A stretch of 64,000 bases of DNA from Bactrocera neohumeralis (GCF_024586455.1 NC_065921.1:6479401-6543400); one strand, 5' to 3'; positions 35,058-46,320 are shown, counted from the stretch's first letter. Notes: a model not told the origin generated them from the sequence alone. Translations and numbers: made by a program.

Positions 35058-36060
35058 GTCAATAATATTATTGGCGTAGACACCGCTTACGCAGTTATAG
35101 CGGAGTTTACAACAGCGCCATTGGTTTTTCCTTCTCGCTGTTTGGCGCCAATTGGGTATTCCAAGTGTAGCCAGGTCTTTTTCCACCTGATCTCTCCAAC
35201 GGAGTTGAGGTCTTCCCCTTCTTCTGTTTCCTCGGTGGGTACTGCGCTAAATACTCTCAGAGCTGGAGTGTTTTCGTTCATCCGGACGCCATGACCTAGC
35301 CTGCGTAGCCGCTGTCTCTTAATTCACTGAATTATGTCAATAACGTCGTATAACTCGTATAGCTCATCGTTCCATCGAATGCGATATTCGCCGTATCCAA
35401 TGCGCAAAGGAACATAAATCTTCCAGAGAACCTTTCTCTCGAAAATTCGTAACGCCGACTCATCACATGTTGTCATCGTCCATGCCATACCACATATCAG
35501 AACGGTTATAATGATTGACTTATAGAATTTAGTCTTTGTTTGTCGAGAGAGGACCTTACTTCTCAATTGCCAACTCAGTCCGAAGTAGCACCTGTTGGCA
35601 AGAGATATTCTGTGTATTTCGAGGCTGGCATTATTGTTGGTGTTAAAATTGCTTCCAAGATAGACGTAATTTTCTTCTGACTTTAAAGTTATGACTATCT
35701 ACATTGACGTGGGAGCCAAGTAGCGAGTGCGATGACTGTTTGTTTGATGACAGGAGATATTTCGTCTTGTCTTGGCTCACTACCAGACCCATTTGCTGCG
35801 GTTCCTTATCCAGTCTGGCCAATGATACCAACATCATTGGCGTACACCAGCAGCTGTACATTCTTATAGAAGATTGTGCCTTCTCTATTCAGATCTGTAG
35901 CTCGAATTACTTTCTCCAGCGGTAGATTGAAGAAGTCGCACGATATTAAGTCGCCTTGTCTGATCTCGTTTGGTATCGAACGGTTCAGAAAGATCTTTCT
36001 CGATCATGACGGAGTTTTTGGGTTTCGTGGATTGCGTTCTGATAATTTAAAACCGACCAT
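35058..36060 (-). mobile_element. RTE-type non-LTR retrotransposon, 3' half
   Basis: The minus-strand translation gives the reverse transcriptase active-site region, read as LLVYANDVGIIG where YADD-type is expected. It is followed by LVVSQDKTKYLL, ESALRIFERKVLWKIY, RLRRLGHGVRMNENTPALRV and GAVVNSAITA. The 3' end reads AAGCGGTGTCTACGCCAATA with a short AAT-type tail. It is 5' truncated at about 36060, as is usual for retrotransposition, and is broken by stops and frameshifts. The active-site Asp-to-Asn change alone would be expected to abolish activity. Confidence 0.8.
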
Positions 36061-36179
36061 CCAATGATGTTGTTTAAATTTGTTTAAATTTGTTTAAAAA
36101 GAAGCTCTAAGTTTATTAACGTAAAAAAATTAATCCAACCTCAACCGATGGTCTGCTGAAGTGCAATAAAATTGGTCCA

Positions 36180-36535
36180 TTTCTGAAGTAGATTGTTGAC
36201 TTATGAAAAGTCAAGTAAAAACGGTTGTGTTCAAATCGCTGAGGATTGAAGGTTAAGAATGGTTTGCTGTGAATTCAGTGAGATTGGCAGTGAGTTATCT
36301 ACTATGAGCTGCTCCCTTACGACCGATTTGAAAGGAAACCGATTTGTCTTCCATCGGGACACAATCGAAAGCTGCGTCCCAAAAGCTGGGAGAGCTTATA
36401 TGAATCCAACTTATAGTGATTACTACCTGATTCTGTTACTAGGGAATGACTTGCTTCACGAGAATCTTACGAAAATCGAACGTCCTAATTTCTAACAATG
36501 GGGGCGAGGATTTCTACGAGACCGAGACACTTTAT
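36180..36535 (+). pseudogene. Mariner transposase fragment (catalytic region)
   Basis: The frame at 36259-36495 contains NRFVFHRDTIESCVPKAGRA and NPTYSDYYLILLLGNDL. These align with the mariner blocks F-H-x-D-N-A-R-P-H and P-P-Y-S-P-D-L-A-P-S-D-Y-H-L-F. Most conserved residues are lost. It follows the RTE remnant directly, with no terminal repeats visible. Confidence 0.55.
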
Positions 36536-37150
36536 ATGCATACATATGGACCATGTAAAAATCGATTAGAGAGTTAGCAAGTGCCAGTCCTGGCATTAAC
36601 TCTCATGGTATCTATGCAATTGAACATTTCTATGATTTTTATTTTTTCGACTCTACTTCCTTCCCATATAAAGTTTTATGCTATGCCACCGTTCATCGTC
36701 TTGTAAAAGCCGCTAGTATACAATTTATAACTGTAATATGTAATTACATGTAGCAATAAAGTATTCGGTAAACGAATATTTGACATAAAACACTTAATAT
36801 TTATCTGATTTGATGTGCAATTATTTTACGGGCGTTTAGCGTACCACTCGAAAGATCGTAAATGAGATCGTAAAAGAGGAATGACTTAATGTACAAATAA
36901 GAAAATGAAACAACTAAAAGACGTGTCTCACACCTGGATGGCATCGTTTAAGAACACTTTGTTAGCTGAAGAAATTTACAACAAAATTTGTAATATGAAA
37001 TTACGACGTAACATAAACATAAATACCAAATTTAAGTGATGTACATTAAGGTGGTCCTTTAGAATTTTTGTTTTGTGTACCAAAAAATTTCGTTTTTTTT
37101 GGCACAAATATGAATATATCCATTAATTTGTTTCAATTAAAATTTCCAAA
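36536..37150. other. AT-rich non-coding stretch
   Basis: Nothing recognised. Confidence 0.4.
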
Positions 37151-37151
37151 T

Positions 37152-37400
37152 AGGTGGCAACTCTACTAAAAATATATGCGATCTAAATCTTTGTTAAATT
37201 GTGAATTTTTTTGACATGCTATAATGTTTCAAACGATTTATTAAGTGAATTAAATTTTAGTTTCAAAAAGGTGGCAACTTTTCTAAAAATGTATGGGATA
37301 TAAATCTTCGTTAAACTAGTTGACACACTATAATATTTCGAACGATTTATCAAGGGAATACAATTTTTAGTTTCAAAAAGGTGGCAACCCTTTAAAAAAA
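37152..37400. repeat. Tandem repeat, about 2.2 units of 110-117 bp
   Basis: The landmark AGGTGGCAAC recurs at 37152, 37269 and 37379. Between landmarks the order TAAAAATNTATG, TAAATCTT-GTTAAA, CACTATAAT-TTTC and AACGATTTAT is kept. The units are diverged from each other, so the duplication is not recent. Confidence 0.7.
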
Positions 37401-38526
37401 TTTTCTGTTAAAAACTTTACAAAACTATTTTCTTTTTAATTTTAGATTTTTTAGTTCTGTCTGAATTTAGAAAAGCTTCTCATCCCGAAAAAAGTGGCGC
37501 ACCCTTGCTTAGATATTTTCTAAGGTGTTCTTTGCTACAATAAATGCCACGTGCATACACATCTTGCGCTGCAGATACTTTTATTTTCACACATTTATTT
37601 TGCCTTTAAATGTGAAATTTCCAAATCACCTTTGTACAACAAGCTGTTTTCTTGTATTCTACCATTTGTTTATGTAATAAAAAAAAACAGGCGAATAAAA
37701 AAGCAAATAACAAGACACCAAGCCAAATAGCTGCAGAGAGGAACACAATAACGTAATTGAACCTAAGGAAAATTAATTTAATCTCGATTTTTCAATCTAA
37801 ACAACAGAAATTCCATTTTGAATAACACAGATACACATACACATATACATACATTGATACGTTTTTTAATATGCACAGACTTACGAAGTTTTGGTGTAAC
37901 ACAAATCTACAAGCTAAGTTATATACTAAGCGAATAATAACTATTCTATGTGTGTGTGTGAGCTCGTGTGCGAATTATATATTACATAGATGTGTATCCG
38001 GGCGAAATTCCAACGGATATGAAGATAAATCTACGTGCGCTCGCCCTTTCACGGTTTCACCCGACGTGTCTCGCCCGTCCATCCACAGTTTTGGTTATCC
38101 TTTCTTCGTCCTTTGGATTTAGTGTGCGCTTTCGCCTCGACTGTCTACTCTAAACTATAATTTAAACCTTATCAAGACTAAATAAATCTGCGCACATTAT
38201 CCGCAGATTAATGCAAACATTTGAGTGCATTGTGTGTGTGTATGAACGTGTGCTGTGTGGCAGACTGTTCGCAGCATATGCGAATGCTAACAAATTTACA
38301 ATTTAGATTTCAAATGTCAGTGTATAAAAAATTCAACATATGAGTACAAGTTATTTGTTTTGGGATTCGATGATTATTTGTGGACCACATTTGACCCCTG
38401 CTTTTTCGCTGTATATATTTCTTCCACGCTATCTCCAACGTAAGCCTTTTCTTTAAGCTTATCCTTCTTGTCTCCTTTTGCATTGTTGCTTTTCTTTGTT
38501 CCTTCTGCACAAGCCGCACTTAATGC
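37401..38526. other. Downstream region of the histidine-rich gene
   Basis: Non-coding. The last part (about 38160-38526) should include the 3' untranslated region of the minus-strand gene. No AATAAA is seen on that strand within about 350 bases of the stop; one lies near 37590. The GC-richer patch 38000-38140 has overlapping short frames and may be unique conserved DNA. Confidence 0.4.
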
Positions 38527-38737
38527 TCAAACGAAAGGATGCCGCACTTGTCGCTTTTTCTTCGGATAATCATAACCTTCAAAGTCCTCCTCCGCCTCCT
38601 TCTCATAATGATGGTGATGATGCTCTTTGACGGGTTCATGTTCTTTTACCGGCACCGGTATTGGCAGCGGTACTTTCTTTATGACGGTCTTGGTGTGTAC
38701 GTGTGTGTGATGCTTCACGGGCACATGTATGCGAATC
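38527..38737 (-). CDS. Secreted histidine-rich protein, exon 3 (C-terminal)
   Basis: Terminal coding exon of a small host protein. A pyrimidine-rich tract ending TTTCTCTCTATAG gives a strong splice acceptor, so the exon starts at 38737. It completes a Lys codon from exon 2 (AA|G), then reads IRIHVPVKHHTHVHTKTV and IKKVPLPIPVPVKEHEPVK. A run of five His (EHHHHHYEK) and an acidic patch (EAEEDFEGYDY) follow, then PKKKRQVRHPFV and a TGA stop. The IHVP...HHTHVHTKTV...VPVPVPV arrangement is of the kind seen in secreted histidine- and valine-rich insect proteins. I recognise no named orthologue. KKKR before QVRHPFV is a possible furin-type site or, if the protein were nuclear, a localisation signal. 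The function is unknown. Confidence 0.8.
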
Positions 38738-39057
38738 CTATAGAGAGAAAAGAAAAATGGAAAGGAGCGTTGAGAGTGACGGCAGTGCAGAAAATAATCT
38801 AAAAAACGTCAGCTTGAATGTAAATATTTACATTTCTCAACTTGGCTATGGCGGCAAATAAATATAGTATAGCAAAAGCACATAAATATACTTGTATATG
38901 AAAGTGTATGTATGTATGTGTGTAGCTAAAACAATCTTTATAATTAGAACGTCTTGCGCATAATAAATAACAATTACCCGATAAGAAATTCGGAGACGAA
39001 TGAAAACTGTATTGTCATTTGGTTGAATCCTCAGCCATGATTAATTATTTTAGACCT

Positions 39058-39567
39058 TGAAAAGGGTATATTAAGTTTGCTTAGACATTTGTAACACCCA
39101 AAACGAAACGTCAGGGACTCTATATGTATAGTGTATATAGTAAATAAATGATCAGCTTGAAGAGCTAAGTCAATTTAGGCGTGTCTGTCTGTAAATATGT
39201 GAAATAGTCACTCAGTTTTTCAGATATCGATCAACAACTTTGCACCTCTCCGTTTCTCATCAAGAAACTGCTCTTGTTGGAGCGCCCAATATCGGACAGC
39301 ATATAGGTGCCCTACAAAGTGAACGATCTTAATCAAGAGATTGTATGGAAAACTTTTTAATTTGAAGCGATAACTTCACGAAATTTGGCATGAATTATTT
39401 TCTAAGGCATTTGTGCAATCTTTAAGGCAGAGGCCTTATAGCATATACATAGCTGCATTACGAACTGACCGATCCAAGTTCTTGTAATCAGACCTTTGTA
39501 TTTGTGAAAGGTATTATAGGTTAGGTGATACCGAGGTTAAAGCTTTTTCTTGTGTTTGTTTGAAATT
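39058..39567 (-). repeat. Dispersed repeat family A copy in intron 2
   Basis: In reverse orientation it starts ACAAGAAAAAGCTTTAACCT and ends AACTTAATATACCCTTTTCA. It contains the reversed AGACAGAC block at about 39180-39195. It lies inside the 2.5-kb intron 38738-41257 of the histidine-rich gene. Confidence 0.6.
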
Positions 39568-39934
39568 TCACGAAAGTTTCTTTGAATAAACGGAAACACC
39601 GAATTATTGATGATTTTGTGTTTATGGAGTCCATTTTCTAATTTCTTGAGGAATACGTTAGGGTTCTACAAGTCTACAATTTTAATTGTAATCCCGGCTA
39701 ATTTGGTATAATTTGTATTGGAAGAGTTCGCGATATAATATTTTTCCTAAAGGAAATATTTTAATAAAGAAATAGTAATTTTTGTGGTAATGAATGAAAA
39801 ATCAAAAAATTTGGGCTCTTAATGTTAGTTATTTCTAAACACACTTAGGAGAGAGTCTGCTCTTGGTATTTTTACAGAATTAAAAAAAAATGATAGGGTG
39901 TTTTTTAAGAGGCAAACCTCGTGTAAAATTTTTT

Positions 39935-40960
39935 TATACCCTTGCAACATGTTGCCACAGAGTATAATAGTTTTGTTAACCTAACGGTTGTACGTATCAC
40001 ATAAAACTAATCTATATAAGGTCACATACAAGTATATATATGTATGTACATACATATAAATTATTTGGATGACGAGAAGAGTTGAACTTCGGTTGACTGT
40101 CTGTCCGTGCAAGCTGTAAGCTTAAGTTAAATTGAGATACCTTGATGAAACTTGGTACACGTATTCCATGGAGAAAAGTGGAGGATGATTTCGTAGGTGG
40201 GCGCTATCGAATCACTGCCATGCCCACAAAACGCAATTAAGCGAAAACGCATAAAATGTCATAACTAAGAATGAAGTTAAGATAAAGAACTGTAATTTGG
40301 AGCAGGGGACTGGACGATGGGCATGGCAACGTCCACTTTTAGGTGAAATAACATAACTCAGGAACCGCTCTACCGATTTCAACCAAATTTGTTGTATACA
40401 ATTTTTCTCACAGTGCGAAATTTCTCATATCTATAAACAATATAACGGGACAAAATTTTGCACGTATGGTAGCTGTAAAGTATGCCACCTTATAACCAAA
40501 AATTGTCTAAATCCAACCCTTAGCGCCCATACACAACGATTTTCGAACTTCCAGGTGACTTTATACCGCATATATCGGCCAACATGTCAGTTATCTCAAT
40601 AAAACTGAGACCACGTATTTTACTAATAACAGCGTATCTGTGTGCTTAAAATGAATTAAATCGGGCAAAGCTTGGCCTAGCCCCCATATAACTAATATCT
40701 GAATTTTCGAACTTACGGATGACTTTACTCCATAGGATTGGTGATAGTATGTGAGGTACCTTAATAAAACCCGGCGAATATTTTATGGGTCCGCAGTATG
40801 TGGTATTGGCAAAATTAGATAAAATCGGGCCGGTACTACCCCAACTTCCGTATATTATGTATATCTGTTTATCTAAGGAGTAAGTAAGCCAGAATTCTTG
40901 CAGCAGTGGAGGACCGCGTTTTATATTCGGTTTATAACATGGGCTTAGCAAGTACGCGAA
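39935..40960 (+). repeat. Dispersed repeat family B copy in intron 2
   Basis: It begins TATACCCTTGCAACATGTTG followed by CCACAGAGTATAATAG. It includes GACTGTCTGTCCGTGCAAGC, GATGAAACTTGGTACACGTA and CCGATTTCAACCAAATTTG. Other pieces occur at 45378-45715 and around 50-51.9 kb. It has no coding capacity, and the frame at 40646-40951 on the minus strand is a shadow of the repeat. Superfamily unknown. Confidence 0.65.
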
Positions 40961-41257
40961 TAAGTATTAAATTAAAATATTTATTCTAAAACCACATGCA
41001 AAATTATATTCGTATTTGAATTCAACATCTTCGCCAACCTACCAGCACGTTCATATTCATGGGCTAGTAGTGGTTCCATATAAATCCATTTCTTCATTAC
41101 TGTTTCTTCTACTATTTGCTACCGGGACACTTTTTATTCTTATTATAAATGTGTTTGCTATTTATATTGTACTAACATATATTTATATTTACGAAAATTT
41201 CACCTACTTACCTTGTACAACTACATACTTACAATACATTTTAGCTAATACACTTAC

Positions 41258-41331
41258 TTTAATTTCTCCTTGGAAGGATATCCGGCGGAGAGCGCAAACA
41301 ACATCACAGTGATGACGAAAAGTGAAAGCAG
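41258..41331 (-). CDS. Secreted histidine-rich protein, exon 2 (signal peptide)
   Basis: A 74-nt exon. The acceptor is GGCTGTGTGCAG at 41332 and the donor AAA|GTAAGTG at 41257. It encodes LLSLFVITVMLFALSAGYPS followed by KEKLK. This is a hydrophobic signal core with an AG-YPS cleavage region. It ends with two bases (AA) of a codon that exon 3 completes with G, which is strong support for joining the two exons. In-frame ATG 41277 lies inside the hydrophobic core, so a start there would give a very short signal sequence. An upstream exon is therefore expected and is found in phase at 46086-46106. Confidence 0.72.
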
Positions 41332-41945
41332 CTGCACACAGCCACACAAACCAAACAGTTTTATGCAAATATGTAAATAAAGAAAGTAAAATAGAATGTA
41401 AAATTTATAGAAAATTATGCGAGAGTGGGATGAAATGAAATGTGTGAGAATAAAATTAAATGGGATTAGGAAAATATGGCATTATGTCAACAATTGTGAA
41501 TTGTGTTGTGGATTTAAAGCGACCAGTGCATGTGGCTGTGTGTATGTATGTGTGTGTGTATAGTAAGAGCCATCCTTTTCATCAGCTTTCTCAAACATAA
41601 CAAGATACTTGATTTGATACGCATAACACATACCCACACACAGATAATATTTATGTTTATGTGACGGCAATTTATGCTGGCGTCTCTGCACTGGCTTGCA
41701 TTGCGTTTTGCTTTTGTGCTGCTGTCAGCTTTTGTGCCATGCAGATTCCTTAAGTATATCCTTTGCAAATACGTCATCAATCTTGCAAATACCAAGCAAA
41801 TCTCATTTTCCTTTCAGCTTTTCAGCTTTATGTCTACTTAATATTTTATCGTTTGCATAATTTGAATTTTCTGCTGAAGAGGCTTAATTAAATAATTGGT
41901 TTTTCAGTGAAATTATGTGGGTTTGCATATTTTAGAGTTGTCCTA

Positions 41946-43031
41946 CTATGAGCAAAAATTAGTAAGTCTTAGTTCAAAATTTTAAAATTTTTATTTTATT
42001 CTTCAAAATCTATGTCGTTCTCCTCCTTGTCTCCAATAAACTTGGGCCAACGTTTTCCAATCCTCGAATTGTAAATTTCCTGAATAACCTTCAATTTGCC
42101 TAGCGCTTCACGTTTAATTTTACAATTGACTCAAAAAGATTTCCCCGGTTGAGGGATGCTAAATAGCCAGAAGTCTCATTTGCGGAGTTTGCGGCATGAT
42201 ATGGGTTGAAAATTTTACGAAAAAAAAAACGAACAATCAATGGAGTATTCGATGGTGCATTATCGTGATGTAAAAGCTAAGAATTGGCGACCCATAATTC
42301 CGAATTAATCGAAGAAAACTATCAACATATGTAACTTTGATTTTTGACTTGCTTTGACGTGTTGTTTTCCGCTTCGGCTCACCTTTGCCACTATATATCG
42401 GCCAATTGATCGTCGGTTTTCGAGTCGTAAGCATAGATACAAGATTCAGCGTCAGCAATCCTCGGTTCATGACATCCTGAAGTTGAAAGGCAAACTATCA
42501 ACATATTTTTCGAAAAAATTTGATTTTTGAACCAATCGTGCAATAAATGTGTTGTTTTCCGCTTCGATATTTAAAATCATTTGCCACTTTATTTAATTTA
42601 ACGATGCCAGTAAATTTTGACAACCAATCGTCGACTCTTAACCACCAATTCTTTTTATTGACGTTTTGATCATCGGTTGATGTTGAAGGCCGTCGTGGAC
42701 GTGGTTCATCGTCTACGCGTTCTCGACCTTCTTTACCAATCCAAAACACTTGCTCACGACGAACAATTATCACCCAAGACTTTTTTCAACATTCGGCATC
42801 AGAAATTCAACGGAACTTTTCGAATAATTTCGCTAATCGTAAAAATCGCCGAATGCACTTCATATACTTCAGAAAGATAAGCGTATACTAAACATTTATG
42901 ATCATTATGATGTGACATTTGGCACAGCTGTCGCTGACAGTCAATCTAACTTAGAAGAAAATATTTCGACGAATGGGTTTTCGCGCGAAATTTAAATTAA
43001 AAAGTCTTACTATATTTTGCGCACAATAGCA
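41946..43031 (-). mobile_element. DD34D mariner, decayed, in intron 1
   Basis: The ends CTATGAGCAAAAATTAGTAA (left) and, reversed, the block ending TTGCGCACAATAGCA (right) match the termini of the 11.2 and 50.3 kb copies, with TA on both sides. Minus-strand frames give REQVFWIGKEGRERVDDEPR, PRRPSTSTDDQNVNK and KGEPKRKTTRQSKSKIKV. About 200 bp are deleted relative to a full mariner, and the frame is broken in several places. Confidence 0.8.
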
Positions 43032-44494
43032 TACTCGTAGTTGTAATTTTTTATGACATCAAATTGATGATAACGCCTTGATACGTTTTCTAGTTGAAAT
43101 TTTTTCTTTATTGTTAAGCATTTTTAAGCTTAAAAATTTAACCACCCATCATCTTCTTGACCACAGATCGGCCCTAAATTACTTTTGTTTTTATTTTTGT
43201 AATTTCATCTTTCTTTTTCAATGGGTTTCATCCTAATATAATTATTTTGCTTATAAAAATTATCCACTTTAGTCTTTAGAGAATATACTTGTTTATCAAC
43301 TAGTTCATTGCATAATAGTAAAAAATGCCAGAAATTATGTCAAGTCTTCATTTAATTTTTTTTTCATTTAAATTTAAATAAGGAGCCAGTTAGTTTCCAG
43401 CTATCATTTCATAATTTTTGAAAAAATTGGCAAATTTTTAGGAAAAAAATCGTAAAACAAAAGTTAATTAATTTGAAGATTTAAACAGCCTATTTTATTA
43501 AAGTAGTTCTAAATTGTAAAATTGATATATCATCATGTTTTTGGACTGTTATGCATATATGTATGTATGTGCTTGCACGGGAACACAACCAATATGTATT
43601 AAGTTACTCATACGCCAGTGCATCATCTTTAAATATGTTACGTATACGCCATAGCTTACAGAATATTTTATGGTATTGATTGCATCGTTTACTGAGTGCA
43701 TAATTTTTTAATGACCTAATTGTTATGAATGAATATTTTCACAAATTTTCAGTTAAATATTTGCAATTTATGGTAAATATTTAAATTACTTTCTTTTAAT
43801 TATACTCACTCCAATTAATTTTAAAATTGTAAATTAACTAGCAATTCATTTTTTTTTAATTTTCAGTTAAAAATGTACGGGCAAGCACATAGTTTCAGCA
43901 ATTAGTGGGTATATAGAGTTCAATAATGGACAAAAAATTGCAACAATATGCACATATTATTTTCATGAATTCAACTATGTGCTAACATTGTTCAGTCCAT
44001 ATTTTGTTTTTATGTATTTCAAAATGACCTGTAAAATTCTTTTTTAAACCTCAGATTTTTATACAGTCAGCTATTTTTTTCATTAACTCTATAAAAAATA
44101 TTAATACTGATATGCATGGCCACACAAATCTTCTTGAAGAAGTTTTGGGAATTGTTATATATTTTTAAGATAATGCAAAAAATTCTTCTAGCTGTTTTTT
44201 CTAATTTCGATATTTTCATTGGTAATAAAGTATTTCGAGTTCGGTTGGCTTATATTAATATTAATACATTGCGTTTTTTTCAATCATTTTCATTGAGTTT
44301 CGAATGGACTTTTCTTTACGGTGTTTTACTATAAATTTTCTACTAGCAATACGACCTGCGGAGAAGATGAACTCAATGCACGTACAAAGATAATGAATTG
44401 AATGATAGTAAATCAACCTTATCTTAGAAGAAAGAAAATGTATTACACATTTCGGAGACATAGCCTTGAGAACTTGTCTGTCGAAAATCCAATA
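43032..44494. other. Intron 1 sequence, AT-rich, nothing recognised
   Basis: Part of the 4.75-kb first intron (41332-46085). The only features noted are T-rich tracts, an ATGTATGT run at 43556-43572 and short unsupported frames. Confidence 0.4.
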
Positions 44495-44760
44495 TTAAGT
44501 TTTTTTCTTCGTCCAAGTTCCAAGTTAAACATTTAACTAAAGCAGGTATTTTTCACTTTAGATGATCCTGTAAGGAGTTATCCTGCCAACGCGAGCATCC
44601 AAGGTCAAGTTTGAAATATTTTTTTCAAAAATTTCAACATTCCTTTGTTAATAGTGTATGTTTGGAACAATAAAAAAATCTATTAAAATATTTAGTTTCT
44701 TTTACGAAAAAAAATGTTGGAAAAAGGCAGTTTTTTACCCGAGGAAACCCTTGTAACCCT
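44495..44760 (+). mobile_element. 3' half of piggyBac-like MITE family C1
   Basis: It shares TTCACTTTAGATGATCCTGT, AAGGAGTTATCCTGCCAACG and AAACCCTTGTAACCC with 21660-21937. It ends at TTAA (44761-44764). The left half is missing. Confidence 0.65.
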
Positions 44761-45233
44761 TTAAGACTAAGTAAAGAGGGTACATCTCAGTGCAGCTCAA
44801 AAATAAATATTTTGAATTTCTTTTAGTTTTTGTAAAAATTAACTGGCGCGAGCTCATAAGCGAGACAATGCACCGAGCCAGAACTCAATGAAAATTATGG
44901 AAATAATTTTCAAATTGTTTTTATTCTCCGGATCCTGTAGCCATTGATTTTTTCTGTTCTCAGACCTCAAGAAAAAGAACGCTGAAAACAAATCACTGAG
45001 GCTGAGGTACATTTTGGAACAAAAATGTAATTTATTAGTAAACATTTATCAATAGGAATAATCAAATTTTGTTACGATAACGTATTTATCTTCAAAGCGA
45101 TATGGATGTATCAACCAAATTTACTTTCATTCAAATCTCATTACAACAAATTATACATATGAATTACATCACATAATTCCAACAAACAATAATAATAACA
45201 AAGTCAGGCACATATTTCTTATATAACTCAAAA

Positions 45234-45366
45234 CTATTGAATCACTTCCGCCGATCTGTTTTCCAGGCAATTGCCGCGGGCAATAACATTTGCACTGCTT
45301 GCACCATTTGCACTTTTTTCGAGATCGCGGTCAACAATGCTTGAAATTGCGATTTTGCATGCGCAT
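45234..45366 (-). other. Unrecognised reading frame, possible exon or conserved block
   Basis: The minus-strand frame reads CACKIAISSIVDRDLEKSAN and continues with GASSANVIARGNCLENRSAE to a stop. The block is markedly more GC-rich than the intron around it. The plus strand also shows an acceptor-like CTGTTTTCCAG at about 45267. No family was recognised, and it does not fit the phase of the flanking gene. A conserved regulatory element inside intron 1 is equally possible. Confidence 0.2.
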
Positions 45367-45377
45367 TGTGTTCGCAT

Positions 45378-45715
45378 TTTTATACTCTTGCAACATGTTG
45401 TCACAGAGTATAAAAGTTTTGTACAACCGTTATGTGATCTTAGGTGTATCACCCAAGAGTAATCAAGATAGATATGGTGTTATATATACAATATATAAAT
45501 GATCAGGCTGACGAGACAAGTCGAAATCCGAGTGACTGTCTGTCTGTCCGTCCGTGCAGCTGTAAGGATCAATAAAATCAGGTGAAAACGCACCCTAGGC
45601 CCATACAACTAACAGCCTTTATGTACCTGAAACCACTTCCCTGGCTTTAATCCTTACAAGTTGCAAGAGTATGCAATTTTCTATTTTACTTGAACTTAGC
45701 CCTTCCTTACTTGTT
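45378..45715 (+). repeat. Dispersed repeat family B, internally deleted copy
   Basis: It begins TATACTCTTGCAACATGTTG and keeps GTGACTGTCTGTCTGTCCGT. It ends with GTTGCAAGAGTATGCAATTT and AACTTAGCCCTTCCTTACTT. It preserves both ends of family B with most of the interior gone. It lies in intron 1 of the histidine-rich gene. Confidence 0.65.
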
Positions 45716-46085
45716 TCTTACTCAATTATCTGGCACTTTCACATAGCACATGCGGGTATGTGTGTGTGCAAGTCATTACAGCTAGATACCAACAACAAGC
45801 ACTAAGTATGTCCGCAAGTTGTTTTTCTTTACACTTGCCGATCAGCAGTCGGCATCGACGTCACGAATTAGTGTCCCGTAATTTACGCTGCTGATTGCTG
45901 TTATGATTTTCCATTGTTTTGTTATCTTTTCTTCTTTCTTATTGTTCGATCGTTACACCCGTGGCGTTTTAGTTGATTGCTTGCTGTTGCACACACACAC
46001 AGATACACACACTTTCATTTGCAACTGCCGCCGCACAATAACAACAAATTAGTCCACACACAATAACAACAAAGGCAACACTTAC

Positions 46086-46106
46086 ACCGTTCGAATGCAG
46101 CAACAT
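46086..46106 (-). CDS. Secreted histidine-rich protein, exon 1 (start)
   Basis: Proposed first coding exon. ATG at 46106 (A at -3) encodes MLLHSNG and ends at the donor GGT|GTAAGT (intron begins 46085). Splicing to 41331 is in phase and gives a signal peptide MLLHSNGLLSLFVITVMLFA with cleavage near SAG-YPS. The three coding exons total 306 nt, or 101 codons plus stop. No other ATG lies between the predicted start site (46284) and this one. The base before GT is T instead of the usual G, which is the weak point. Another first exon cannot be excluded. Confidence 0.5.
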
Positions 46107-46284
46107 GATGACAGCAACACAGATGACTACAACAACAGCAAACTCAAAAACAACAACAATGTTGCTAACAGCACTTGATAGGCGGATAAACGCCGGAACA
46201 AATGTGACGAATGGCGAATTGAAAAGGCGTGTATCGAGCCACTGAACTTGCTTGGCTTTGCCTCCACGCACTGATTGTCTAACT
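46107..46284 (-). other. Predicted 5' untranslated region of the histidine-rich gene
   Basis: 178 nt without an upstream ATG, containing GTT/TGT triplet runs. The extent depends on the initiator prediction. Confidence 0.4.
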
Positions 46285-46286
46285 GA
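46253..46286 (-). promoter_or_regulatory. Initiator and DPE-like core promoter
   Basis: On the minus strand TCAGTT at 46286-46281 fits the initiator consensus TCAKTY exactly (A+1 at 46284). AGCCA at +28 to +32 (46257-46253) matches the downstream promoter element RGWYV at four of five positions. No TATA box lies at about -30. Confidence 0.45.
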
Positions 46287-46300
46287 TTGATATGTTGCAC

Positions 46301-46320
46301 GCTGTCAGTTGCGTGACAGC
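46301..46320. promoter_or_regulatory. Perfect 7-bp inverted repeat just upstream of the start site
   Basis: GCTGTCA-GTTGCG-TGACAGC sits about 17-36 bp upstream of the predicted start site. TGACAG is a core recognised by TALE homeodomain proteins in animals. Its use here is inference. Confidence 0.35.
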
